A stretch of DNA of 64,000 nucleotides, taken from NCBI RefSeq assembly GCF_017355525.1, contig NZ_CP067395.1, positions 3,348,001 to 3,412,000 of the forward strand. The letters run 5' to 3'. Numbering within the stretch: position 1 is the stretch's first letter; each line of letters opens with the position of its first letter. Below, piece by piece: positions 45,337 through 52,610 of this stretch. Source of the DNA: Lysobacter enzymogenes (GTDB taxonomy: Bacteria > Pseudomonadota > Gammaproteobacteria > Xanthomonadales > Xanthomonadaceae). The translations under genes were made by a program, and so were the position numbers. Below the pieces are notes generated by a model. The model searched no databases. It had not been told where the DNA came from and saw only the letters and a program-made list of their open reading frames with translations.

Positions 45337-45759
45337 CTAGTCGGGCCGGACGTCGAGCCCATCGCCACATTCAGGCTCGGGCCCGCGAGCCGCCTTCACC
45401 CGCTCCCACAGCGCGTCCGGCGTTTTGTTCTTCCACACGCCATGCAGCAGATCCCGGAACTCCGGATCGCGCCGGGCCGTGTCCTCGATCCGCTCGATAA
45501 AGTAATCGCCGAAGTCGGCGATCATGTCTTCCAGCGCTCCCGCCGCAAGATAGCCAAGTACATGCCTGGGCGGCTTTCGGGCGAGCACGGCCATCACGAA
45601 CTGCCACATCGTCTCGAAATCGACGAGCTTGAGCGGGAAAATAGTGAGCTCATCGGCCCACCACAAAGGGTGATCGGAGCCGATGTCTGCGCGTTCGGGC
45701 AGCGTATTAATTTCTATAAAAGCGTCTACCCAAGCATCGAGCGTAGGTTTGGTGTGCAT
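45337..45759 (-). CDS. DUF6869-like protein, possible immunity factor
   Basis: 140 aa soluble, acidic protein. WVDAFIEINTL, MWQFVMAVLARKPPRHVLGY and LAAGALEDMIADFGDYFIER match what I recall of the DUF6869 family. It lies beside an effector locus, and such small acidic proteins often act as immunity proteins, but this is inference. Confidence 0.6.
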   Translation of the reverse strand: MHTKPTLDAWVDAFIEINTLPERADIGSDHPLWWADELTIFPLKLVDFETMWQFVMAVLARKPPRHVLGYLAAGALEDMIADFGDYFIERIEDTARRDPEFRDLLHGVWKNKTPDALWERVKAARGPEPECGDGLDVRPD

Positions 45760-46228
45760 GAATCAGGCGGCATGGCCGCGGGCTGGGAAAATCGACGGAA
45801 AGCTGCGCGCCGCCTGGCCATCGTCGCGAGAGGACGATGGAGCGGGCTGTCTTCGGGGGTGGAGCGAGAGAGCAGGCGTAAGAGCCTGCGGCGCCGTTGC
45901 GGCGCGATGAGATGGCGCAGATCATACGGTGCTTCGGGCTGGAATCAAGCCCTGTCGCGGGTGGCCACGTTCGAATGGTCCTGGTTGCGGGGCTCGACTT
46001 CGCCTCCCTTTACGCGCTGACGCACTTTCCGAACACACTGCACCGGAGCGACGGCCGGCACGAGGTCTTAGGTAAGCGGCGTGCGCTTGGCTGCCACGGA
46101 TTCGGTGCCCATATCCAACTCAACGCTGTTACCGCTCCGCATACGCCGTGGGCATAAGCACCACTGCCCATAATCGGAGCTATGATCGTTGCGTAATTCG
46201 GCCGCGGACTCACATAGGATCTGAATAC
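45760..46228. other. 469-bp intergenic region with hairpins
   Basis: No convincing gene. Inverted repeats: CCATCGTC / GACGATGG (45818-45840), GCAGGC / GCCTGC (45872-45889) and TGGGCA / TGCCCA (46149-46170). A -10-like TATGAT at 46181-46186 precedes the lipoprotein start at 46229, so the last inverted repeat could be an operator. Confidence 0.45.
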
Positions 46229-46774
46229 ATGAGGTCAACGACCGGCACCGGCCGCACCGAGTCCGAGGCTCCGCAGATCACGAGCCAAAGGAAGACCGCA
46301 ACCTGGAGTATCGCCTCCCTGCTCGTCCTCTCGTCCGCGTTCGGCTGCGCGTCCACCGCCAAGACCAAATCGGAAGCGGATCGGGCCCCTACGATCGAGC
46401 GATTGCTGACCGCGCCGCTTACCGGAATCGAAGGCAGAAACAGCATTCGATCCGCGATGATGAAGCTGTACAACATTGCGAGCGCAGACTCAAAACGCAT
46501 CGACAACCAGCCCAAGACGCTGCAAGACCGGCACGTGCTTTCGATGTTCTGGCTGGAGCCCGCCCCCGCCGACTTCATGTCGATGGCGGTAGCGGCTGAG
46601 CCATGCTTCCCAACCGCACGCGCGCTTCAGCTCACTCAAGCCAAGCCGCACTCCAAAGAGCGGGCGCCCGGCGCACAGACTTACGACGCGATCCAAAACG
46701 GAGTGATGGTGAGCTTCAGCACCACGCCCGACGAAAAGTGCGTTTCCTACATCCATATCGAGCCAGACCGATGA
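46229..46774 (+). CDS. Lipoprotein, probable X-T4SS immunity (X-Tfi-like)
   Basis: 181 aa. Lipobox SAFGC (Cys ~40) after a hydrophobic stretch TWSIASLLVLSS, so it is anchored on the periplasmic face. No named domain; DAIQNGVMVSFSTTPDEKCV is near the end. Its stop overlaps the start of the metallopeptidase gene (ATGA at 46771-46774). In Xanthomonadales, effectors of the bacteria-killing type IV system are encoded next to lipoprotein inhibitors just like this, which suggests it blocks the downstream protein. Start at 46229 follows AGGAT. Confidence 0.7.
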   Translation: MRSTTGTGRTESEAPQITSQRKTATWSIASLLVLSSAFGCASTAKTKSEADRAPTIERLLTAPLTGIEGRNSIRSAMMKLYNIASADSKRIDNQPKTLQDRHVLSMFWLEPAPADFMSMAVAAEPCFPTARALQLTQAKPHSKERAPGAQTYDAIQNGVMVSFSTTPDEKCVSYIHIEPDR

Positions 46775-47889
46775 GCCAAACGGAAAAGGATTTCCTCGAA
46801 ACCAACCGCAGCTTCCAGGCCATGCCGGAGCACATTCGCGGCTGGATACTCGATTCGCCCAACGCGACAGCCGACTTCGCCGCCTTCTTCGAGAAGGGCG
46901 GCACGATCCAGACCGACCCCAGCCAGTCCAAGCCGCTCTATCGTCCCAGCTTGCCGCCGGCGATCGTAGTGAACGAGAGCGAATGGACTGCCTTGCGCCA
47001 GTACGGCACGAACCCGTGGCCGCAGCGCCATATGTTCGGAATGCTGGCCCATGAAATCGGGCACGACAAAGACAACACCACCCGCCCCTTCCCGGCTGGC
47101 GGCTCCCGCGATGAGTACGTGCAGTACCGAAGCGAGATCGAAGCCACCGCTATCTTCAATGCGTTCCCGATCTTCAAAGATTTGAAGGACACGCCGGAGT
47201 TTTCGAAAGAAGCGCCCTTCGATTCCATCGGGTATCTGCATGGTATCGAGCTGGCCAAGCTGTACCGCGAATGGAACGCCGGCGAGTTGAACGACAAGCA
47301 GGTCGTCTCAGCCATCGCCAGTAAGGTAGCCGATACGCGATACACCCTCGGCGGATCGTTGACCGATCAGGACGGCAACGGGGTGCTGACCCATCGCGAC
47401 GCCTACCTGCGAGACTTCGAACGCGTGCTGCGGCCTAAGATCGATGCGCAGCCATCCGCGCCAAGAAACGACGGTGAACCGAAGCAGCCGCAACGCAACG
47501 ATCACGGCAGTGCGAATCCCGAAGACGCGCTTTGGCGTAACACGCGCGAGAAGACGCAGGAAGCATTCGCCCAGCATGGGCTGAAGCCCAGCGACCCAGC
47601 GCTGGATTGCATCGCAGGCTGCCTGTCCGCCCAAGCCGCGCGCGACGGCCTGGGCCGGATCGATCATGTGCTGTTGAGCCAGCACGCCAACGGCGAAATC
47701 GGCCGGAACGTCATCGCCGTAGAGGGCCGCCTGGACGACCCGGCCCAGAGACGCTCGCACGTCGAGACGCAAATCGCGTCGTCGGTTCCGCTGAGCGATT
47801 CGCTGCGTGCGATGGAGGCAATCATCGCCTCCGTGGATCAATCCCTGACGCACCCCATGCCTACACCCGATCGGCCAGTAACCCGCTAG
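46771..47889 (+). CDS. Probable X-T4SS effector: HEXXH metallopeptidase with XVIPCD-like domain
   Basis: 372 aa, no signal peptide. The toxin part has the zinc-protease motif HEIGH at 94-98 (FGMLAHEIGHDKDN), with a downstream acidic segment (YRSEIEATAIFN) that may supply the third ligand. A Gln/Pro/Asn linker at ~233-256 leads to a C-terminal domain (~257-372) with GLGRIDHVLLSQ, NVIAVEGRLDDPAQRRSHVE and VPLSDSLRAMEAI, the pattern of XVIPCD domains that send proteins through the Xanthomonadales type IV system into rival bacteria. Translationally coupled to the lipoprotein gene. No secretion-system genes are in this window. Confidence 0.8.
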   Translation: MSQTEKDFLETNRSFQAMPEHIRGWILDSPNATADFAAFFEKGGTIQTDPSQSKPLYRPSLPPAIVVNESEWTALRQYGTNPWPQRHMFGMLAHEIGHDKDNTTRPFPAGGSRDEYVQYRSEIEATAIFNAFPIFKDLKDTPEFSKEAPFDSIGYLHGIELAKLYREWNAGELNDKQVVSAIASKVADTRYTLGGSLTDQDGNGVLTHRDAYLRDFERVLRPKIDAQPSAPRNDGEPKQPQRNDHGSANPEDALWRNTREKTQEAFAQHGLKPSDPALDCIAGCLSAQAARDGLGRIDHVLLSQHANGEIGRNVIAVEGRLDDPAQRRSHVETQIASSVPLSDSLRAMEAIIASVDQSLTHPMPTPDRPVTR

Positions 47890-47929
47890 CCCCCGCCTCC
47901 GGCAAGGCTAAGACTTCCCGGCCGGTTCG

Positions 47930-48157
47930 CCCGCCCTACCCGCCAGCGCCAGCCGGGCCTTGAGGACGGCCGCGGCCTTGCTGTTCGGACTTGGACAGCA
48001 GCCCAGGGTCAGGATGACCTCGGCCAGCACGTTTATGTCGGCGTAGGGGAAAGCGAGCAGGACGCCCAGCGACTGCGCGATGCGGCGCGCGGTGGCCAGA
48101 TCGGCGTCGTGGACGCCCTTTTCGTAGCGGTCGATGCGGACCGCGGCTGTTTGCAGA
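47930..48157 (-). pseudogene. Decayed 3' fragment of an XRE regulator (duplicate of 52198 gene)
   Basis: About 230 bases are closely similar to the C-terminal half of the XRE gene at 52198. Read leftward it begins VRIDRYEKGVHDADLATARR. A one-base deletion in the GGGTCTG run and a two-base deletion shortly after shift the frame and then restore it. The region for the DNA-binding helices is gone, replaced near 48157 by unrelated sequence. Not functional. Confidence 0.88.
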
Positions 48158-48191
48158 TACGGCTAGGGCAAGCCTGACTAACCACCGACGA

Positions 48192-49004
48192 TCACCAGTC
48201 CTTCCTTCTGCTCCTGTACAGATCCAAATCCGCACCGGTAATGCTGGATGCAGGAACCAGTTCGTAGTGCTCCTCCGAAACCACGCGAATCTCGTCGTCC
48301 TGCATTCCCAGCTCGAACATCGCGATCTTGCTGCTGGTGATGAACTGCGCGGATACCGGCCTACAGCGCAACTTCGGGAATTTTTCTTTGCAGCAAGCCA
48401 TATCCTGCTCGGTCTGCTGAATGCCGTGCTTGTCCTTGCCGCCCTTGGCCTGCACAGGAACCACGTAGTGGCAACCGTGCCGATCAAGGCCGACATAAAG
48501 CTCGTCGATTTCGATCTGCCCGATGTCTTTTACCGTAGTGCGCAGGTGGTTCTGCAAGGAAGATGCGGTGATGCCCAGAAAGATGTCGATCAAACGGTTG
48601 TAGCGGACTTTCGCAAGCAACGCCTGCTCGTCGCCCAACGCGTAGGCGCCGATGATTTCGGGCGTAGCGTCGGGAATTTTCACCACCATCCGGTTCTCGC
48701 TGGGCGCGATGGACAGGGGTCTCACCAAGCGGAACTCGTACTTGGAGCGTCCGGCCCCCGCGATGATCCACTCGAGCCCGTCCGGAGCCGTGTCGGCAAT
48801 GGAAGCGGGCAGCGCCACCCGATACTTGAACGAATAGACCGCATCCCCGAGGTTCAGGGGAACTTCGATGCCTTTTTCTTCCGCGATTTTGATGAACTCA
48901 TCGCGGACGAACGGAACGATTTTTGCGCCGACTTCGTAACGCTGCCGGAAGATCTCCGCGACGATCTCGGCGTACCTGTTCGGCTTCTTCTCTTTTTTGC
49001 TCAT
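48192..49004 (-). CDS. Probable type II restriction endonuclease
   Basis: 270 aa. A conserved helical N-terminus (PNRYAEIVAEIFRQRYEVGA) is followed by YSFKYRVALPASI, DATPEIIGAYALGDEQALLA, KVRYNRLIDIFLGI and a likely PD-(D/E)XK core in which GQIEIDELYVGLDRHG leads to VVPVQAKGGKD, a Q-x-K variant of the metal site. Its start overlaps the vsr stop by 4 bases, and the methyltransferase is divergent, so it should cut the site that Dcm protects. Assignment rests on context and motif. Confidence 0.7.
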   Translation of the reverse strand: MSKKEKKPNRYAEIVAEIFRQRYEVGAKIVPFVRDEFIKIAEEKGIEVPLNLGDAVYSFKYRVALPASIADTAPDGLEWIIAGAGRSKYEFRLVRPLSIAPSENRMVVKIPDATPEIIGAYALGDEQALLAKVRYNRLIDIFLGITASSLQNHLRTTVKDIGQIEIDELYVGLDRHGCHYVVPVQAKGGKDKHGIQQTEQDMACCKEKFPKLRCRPVSAQFITSSKIAMFELGMQDDEIRVVSEEHYELVPASSITGADLDLYRSRRKDW

Positions 49005-49456
49005 GGCATCTTCCGTAGCCCTTCTCTTTTCGGCTCTGCGGACGGCGAACCAGGGCCGCCCAGAGCGCGATTCAGTTTTTCGGCCAGCTTGACCGGATTT
49101 CTAAGCTCGCATTCCCAAACTACGACGACCTGCCATCCCAAGGCCTTCAACGCGCGCCGCTTCCGAGCGTCGCGTCGGCGGTTCCCTTCGATCTTCTCCA
49201 CCCAATAGTCCTGGCGGGTCTTGGGCATCTTGCTGCGCTTGCACGCATGCCCGTGCCAAAAGCAACCGTGAACGAAGACGACCGTCGACCGTCCAGGCAG
49301 CGCGATGTCGGGCGTTCCCGGCAGGTCGCGACGATGCAGACGGAACCGATACCCCAAGCGGTGCAGCAAAGACCGAACCGCGATCTCGGGCTTGGTGTTC
49401 GAGCCGCGAATCCGCGACATCAACCAGCTTCTGCGTTCGGGAGTCAACCTGTCCAC
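49001..49456 (-). CDS. vsr: Very short patch repair endonuclease
   Basis: 151 aa, standard length. Nicks beside T:G mismatches formed when 5-methylcytosine deaminates, so it protects Dcm sites. Motifs: RSWLMSRIRGSNTKPE at the start, the catalytic Asp in LPGTPDIALPG, VVFVHGCFWHGHACKR and RQDYWVEKIEGNRRRD. Divergent from the methyltransferase and coupled to the downstream endonuclease gene. Confidence 0.95.
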   Translation of the reverse strand: MDRLTPERRSWLMSRIRGSNTKPEIAVRSLLHRLGYRFRLHRRDLPGTPDIALPGRSTVVFVHGCFWHGHACKRSKMPKTRQDYWVEKIEGNRRRDARKRRALKALGWQVVVVWECELRNPVKLAEKLNRALGGPGSPSAEPKREGLRKMP

Positions 49457-49577
49457 GGCCCGCTCCTCGCAATCGCAGGATCTGAGACGCCGAAGGCGAT
49501 CATACCCGGTCGTCGCGAACGAGGTTTCCTACCTCTCGAATCGGCTAAATCCGATCGCTTTCGCGGGACCGAGCACC

Positions 49578-49583
49578 TATACT
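49578..49583 (+). promoter_or_regulatory. -10 element of dcm, suggesting a leaderless mRNA
   Basis: TATACT ends six bases before the ATG at 49590, leaving no room for a leader. No Shine-Dalgarno is present (CTCCTC). The -35 region (TCGCTT, 49555-49560) is poor. Start at or near the A of the ATG is the simplest reading. Confidence 0.5.
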
Positions 49584-49589
49584 CTCCTC

Positions 49590-50906
49590 ATGACAAGACC
49601 CATTGGAATCGACCTCTTCGCCGGAGCCGGCGGCCTCAGCCTCGGCTTCGAGCAGGCCGGCTTCGACGTGGTGGCCGCAGTCGAGATCGACCCGGTCCAC
49701 GCGGCCGCCCACAAATACAACTTCCCGGACTGCGCGGTGATCCCGCGCTCCGTGACCGAACTGACCGGCAAAGCCATCCGCGCTGCCGCCGGAATCGGCA
49801 AACAGAAGGTCGACGTGGTCTTCGGCGGGGCGCCCTGCCAGGGCTTCTCGATGATCGGCCAGCGCGCCTTGGACGACCCCCGCAATTCGCTGGTGAAGGA
49901 CTTCGTCCGCATCGTGCGCGAGCTGGACTCGGACTATTTCGTGTTCGAGAACGTGAAGGGGCTTACCGTCGGCAAGCACCGCAAGTTCCTCGACGAGATC
50001 ATTCAGGAATTCGGCGCCGCCGGTTACGGCGTGGTCGAACAGTGGAAGGTGCTGAACGCCTGCGAGTACGGCGTCCCCCAGGATCGCCAGCGCCTGTTCC
50101 TGCTGGGCGCGAAGAAAGGCCTCAAGCTCCCCGAGTACCCTGCCAAGAAGACCGCGAAGCCCGGTTACGACAGCGAGCTCCCCAGCTCGCCGACCTGCCA
50201 GGACGCTCTGAGCGACCTGCCCGATGCCGAGCGCTACGCGGCCTTGACCCACGGCGACGAAGTGCGGGTCAAGAAGTTCGGCCGCCCCAGCGAGTACGCC
50301 AAGCTGCTGCGGTGCGAAACCCCGCAAGGCTGGGGCTACGGCTACAAGCGCAGCTGGGAGCCCGACCTGCTCACCTCCAGCGCCCGCTCGGAGCACACCG
50401 AGATTTCGCGCTCGCGCTTCGCCGCCACCGAACCCGGCGACGTCGAGCCGATATCGCGCTTCTTCAAGCTTCCGCCCGACGGCGTCTCCAACACCTTGCG
50501 GGCCGGCACCGATTCGGCCCGTGGCGCGTTCACCAGCCCGCGGCCGATCCATTACAAGTGGAACCGCTGCATCACGGTCCGGGAAATGGCCCGTTTGCAC
50601 GGCTTCCCCGACTGGTTCCGATTCAACGTCACCAAGTGGCACGGCGCCCGCCAGATCGGCAATTCCGTCCCGCCGCCGCTGGCGCGGGCCGTAGCCGGCC
50701 AGGTGATCGAGGCGATGGGCGCCAAGCCCAAGCGACCGACCAAGACGATCAAACTGGAAACGCCGGCCCTGCTGAAGGTCAGCATTTCCGAGGCGGCCGA
50801 GTACTGGGGCATTCCGAATCCGATCAGCCAACGCGACCGGAAAAGCGGGGCGAAGAAGCGCAGACAGCGGGACATCGACCCGGCGCAGAACGCCATACCG
50901 CTCTGA
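49590..50906 (+). CDS. dcm: DNA (cytosine-5) methyltransferase
   Basis: 438 aa. Motif I GIDLFAGAGGLSLGFEQAGF, motif IV with catalytic Cys GGAPCQGFSMIGQR, motif VI YFVFENVKGL, motif VIII QDRQRLFLLGAKK and motif X HGARQIGNSVPPPLARAV are all intact. The target-recognition region is ~230-330, and a basic tail of ~55 residues (KSGAKKRRQRD) extends beyond motif X. Protects host DNA from the companion endonuclease. The ATG at 49590 starts the conserved region; the open frame upstream mirrors vsr. Confidence 0.95.
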   Translation: MTRPIGIDLFAGAGGLSLGFEQAGFDVVAAVEIDPVHAAAHKYNFPDCAVIPRSVTELTGKAIRAAAGIGKQKVDVVFGGAPCQGFSMIGQRALDDPRNSLVKDFVRIVRELDSDYFVFENVKGLTVGKHRKFLDEIIQEFGAAGYGVVEQWKVLNACEYGVPQDRQRLFLLGAKKGLKLPEYPAKKTAKPGYDSELPSSPTCQDALSDLPDAERYAALTHGDEVRVKKFGRPSEYAKLLRCETPQGWGYGYKRSWEPDLLTSSARSEHTEISRSRFAATEPGDVEPISRFFKLPPDGVSNTLRAGTDSARGAFTSPRPIHYKWNRCITVREMARLHGFPDWFRFNVTKWHGARQIGNSVPPPLARAVAGQVIEAMGAKPKRPTKTIKLETPALLKVSISEAAEYWGIPNPISQRDRKSGAKKRRQRDIDPAQNAIPL

Positions 50907-50910
50907 AGCC

Positions 50911-50945
50911 CATAGAAAAGGCGGCCTAGGCCGCCTTTTTCTATG
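50911..50945 (+). terminator. Rho-independent terminator after dcm, usable in both directions
   Basis: CATAGAAAAGGCGGCC / GGCCGCCTTTTTCTATG, almost perfectly self-complementary, five bases after the stop. A similar GGCGGCC stem occurs at 55814. Confidence 0.9.
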
Positions 50946-51228
50946 ATCCGTCGAAGCCGCTCAAGCTTCGGCACGCTCTAGGACTCTGGATCGTCCCCGC
51001 TCCGAACTCGTGCGGCTTCGGCGCTTCGTACGCGTGCGAGGCAATCAGGCCGATGGCCTTCACCCCACCGTCGGCGAACGAGAACACCACATCGCCGGGC
51101 GCCACCTCCCGCATGTACTCATAGAAGGGGTTGCGGTGGCCGTTGCTCTTGCGTTTCGGCGACCACAGGTACCCGCCGGGCACTTCGTGCCCGTACGTCT
51201 GTTTCTGATTGACCCACCAGTAGCGCAT
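50941..51228 (-). pseudogene. Truncated N-terminal fragment of an EVE/HNH-type nuclease gene
   Basis: 95 codons. MRYWWVNQKQTYGHEVPGGY, LWSPKRKSNGHRNPFYEYMR and EVAPGDVVFSFADGGVKAIG are the N-terminal domain of larger DNA-binding or HNH proteins linked to modified-base restriction. After HEFGAG the sequence is unrelated and stops inside the dcm terminator, so the nuclease part is missing. Confidence 0.7.
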
Positions 51229-51400
51229 CAGCAAATGATGCCCAATAAAGGCACACAGGAGAATCGTCTGCTGTTGATGGGTGGGAGGATCCGCGTCGGG
51301 CGTTGATTTCTCTAGCTGTTGCGAGACGGAACGGCCTGGGAGTGACTTCAATGCAGCAAAAAGCTTTATCGACGTCCCTCTAAGCTGCTTCGGAAGCCGT

Positions 51401-51426
51401 GAGAGCTCCATCGATAGAGCTTTTTT
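51401..51426 (+). terminator. Terminator-like hairpin before the minisatellite
   Basis: AGCTC / GAGCT with a CATCGATA loop followed by six T residues. No rightward gene ends just upstream, so it may be a relic. Confidence 0.35.
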
Positions 51427-51615
51427 GTACTCGCGTGAGCAAATTTTGTCCTTGCGTCGAGCAAATAGGGACTCGCACCGAGAAATTTGGGGCTCGCATG
51501 AAGCAAATCCGGACTCGCGCGAGGAAATTTCGGACTCGCGTGAAGAAAATTTGCTCGCGCATGAGCAAATTTCGGACTCGCGTGAAGCAAATTCGGACTC
51601 GCGTGAGCAAATTTC
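51427..51615. repeat. Minisatellite: nine tandem 21-bp units
   Basis: Nine head-to-tail units of exactly 21 bp, consensus GGACTCGCGTGA(A)GCAAATT, 60-95% alike, start 51427. Because 21 is a multiple of three, every frame gives a seven-residue repeat (for example DSREQIS rightward). The flanks to 51871 hold no gene. There are no unique spacers, so it is not CRISPR. Confidence 0.92.
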
Positions 51616-51871
51616 GGGCTAGCGAGCGCTTATTCGGGTCGCTCGAGTCTTCGGGCGGCTTTCCGGGACGCTGATCCGCCCCTCGCGAGATCGACAGCGA
51701 GGTGGCCGCTGTGCACTCACGAGTTAGGGGTCGGCCCCAACGCTCGTCCGGTCCGGGGCCAGCCAGCGCGAACGGCCCTTGAGCCATTGGCTAAAGCCCG
51801 CTCGCAACAATCACAGAGGACGAAAGGAGCGAACCGGGCAGACGACAGCCCAACCCAGCGCAGGCGGCGGC

Positions 51872-52120
51872 TCAGGCCCGAGCGAGCAACACCAGGTTGG
51901 CGTCGTGCAGCAGCCCCTCAGCGTCGTAATGAAACAGCCCGACCGCATCGACCGAGATCATTCAGCTGTGGGCCAGATAGTCCCACTCCGCGGCGACATA
52001 ACCGGGCAGCGCGGTCTGCTCGGCGATCATGACCACGACGGTCCCCTGCCCCTCGTCGCCCCAGCGGACGCGGTCGCCCAGCCGAACCGGCGGGCCCGCG
52101 TGATAGTGCAGTGGCGTCAT
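51872..52120 (-). pseudogene. Small 82-aa family gene with one internal stop
   Basis: Exactly 249 bases, the same as the intact paralogue at 39894. It starts MTPLHYHAGPPVRLGDRVRW and reads YVAAEWDYLAHS before a TGA at 51962; the same frame then continues with VGLFHYDAEGLLHDANLVLL and ends at the same place as its paralogue. A single nonsense change has probably inactivated it. Confidence 0.8.
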
Positions 52121-52197
52121 CGCCGGCTCCGTCTCAGGGCAATCGGCGGAGTCTACGCGCGAGGCACGATCGCATCGCCGCGAACGCGCGACGGGCC

Positions 52198-52545
52198 CTA
52201 ATCGCCCGCCCCGCCCGCCTGCGCCAGCCGGGCCTTGAGGTCGGCCACGGCCTTGCGCTGCTCGGACTTGGACAGCAGACCCAGGGTCAGGATGGCCTCG
52301 GCCAGCACGTCGGTGTCGGCGTAGAGGAAGGCGAGCGGGACGCCCAGCGACTGCGCGATGCGGCGCGCGGTGGCCAGATCGGCGTCGTGGACGCCCTTTT
52401 CGTAGCGGTTGATGCGGACCGCGGCCGTTTCTTGCGGCAAACCCACAGACATGCCCAGCTCCTTCTGAGTGAGCCCGGCATCTTCCCTGGCTGCTTTCAG
52501 CCGCTGCGCAAAGATGGAGCGGGCGTCTACTTCGGTCTGGGCCAT
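52198..52545 (-). CDS. XRE family transcriptional regulator
   Basis: 115 aa. Helix-turn-helix at ~10-65: FAQRLKAAREDAGLTQKELG, then GLPQETAAVRINRYEKGVHD. The C-terminal half (GVPLAFLYADTDVLAEAILT) matches the HTH-less protein at 29073 and the decayed copy at 47930. It probably binds the palindrome upstream of its start. It may control the neighbouring operon, although it lies downstream of it. Start at 52545; a TTG six bases upstream is less likely. Confidence 0.88.
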   Translation of the reverse strand: MAQTEVDARSIFAQRLKAAREDAGLTQKELGMSVGLPQETAAVRINRYEKGVHDADLATARRIAQSLGVPLAFLYADTDVLAEAILTLGLLSKSEQRKAVADLKARLAQAGGAGD

Positions 52546-52580
52546 GCGCAAAGGATGGCTTCAAACCTTAGGAGCGTAAA

Positions 52581-52595
52581 TTACGTTAAACGTAA
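52581..52595. promoter_or_regulatory. 15-bp palindrome upstream of XRE gene
   Basis: TTACGTT-A-AACGTAA, perfect except for the central base, 36 bases upstream of the XRE start and just past the stop of the HNH gene. The likely operator for autoregulation. Confidence 0.65.
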
Positions 52596-52610
52596 CTACA
52601 TGTCTAGTCA

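Noticed and set aside
45897..46157. Possible 86-codon gene in the gap before the effector operon
   Set aside because: No RBS, no hydrophobic or domain pattern; it overlaps inverted repeats.
51427..51615. Considered a CRISPR array
   Set aside because: Units are contiguous 21-mers with no unique spacers and there are no cas genes nearby.
51281..51622. Reading frame encoding DSREQIS-type heptads
   Set aside because: It is explained by the 21-bp repeat, since any frame without a stop gives heptads; no start signal supports it.
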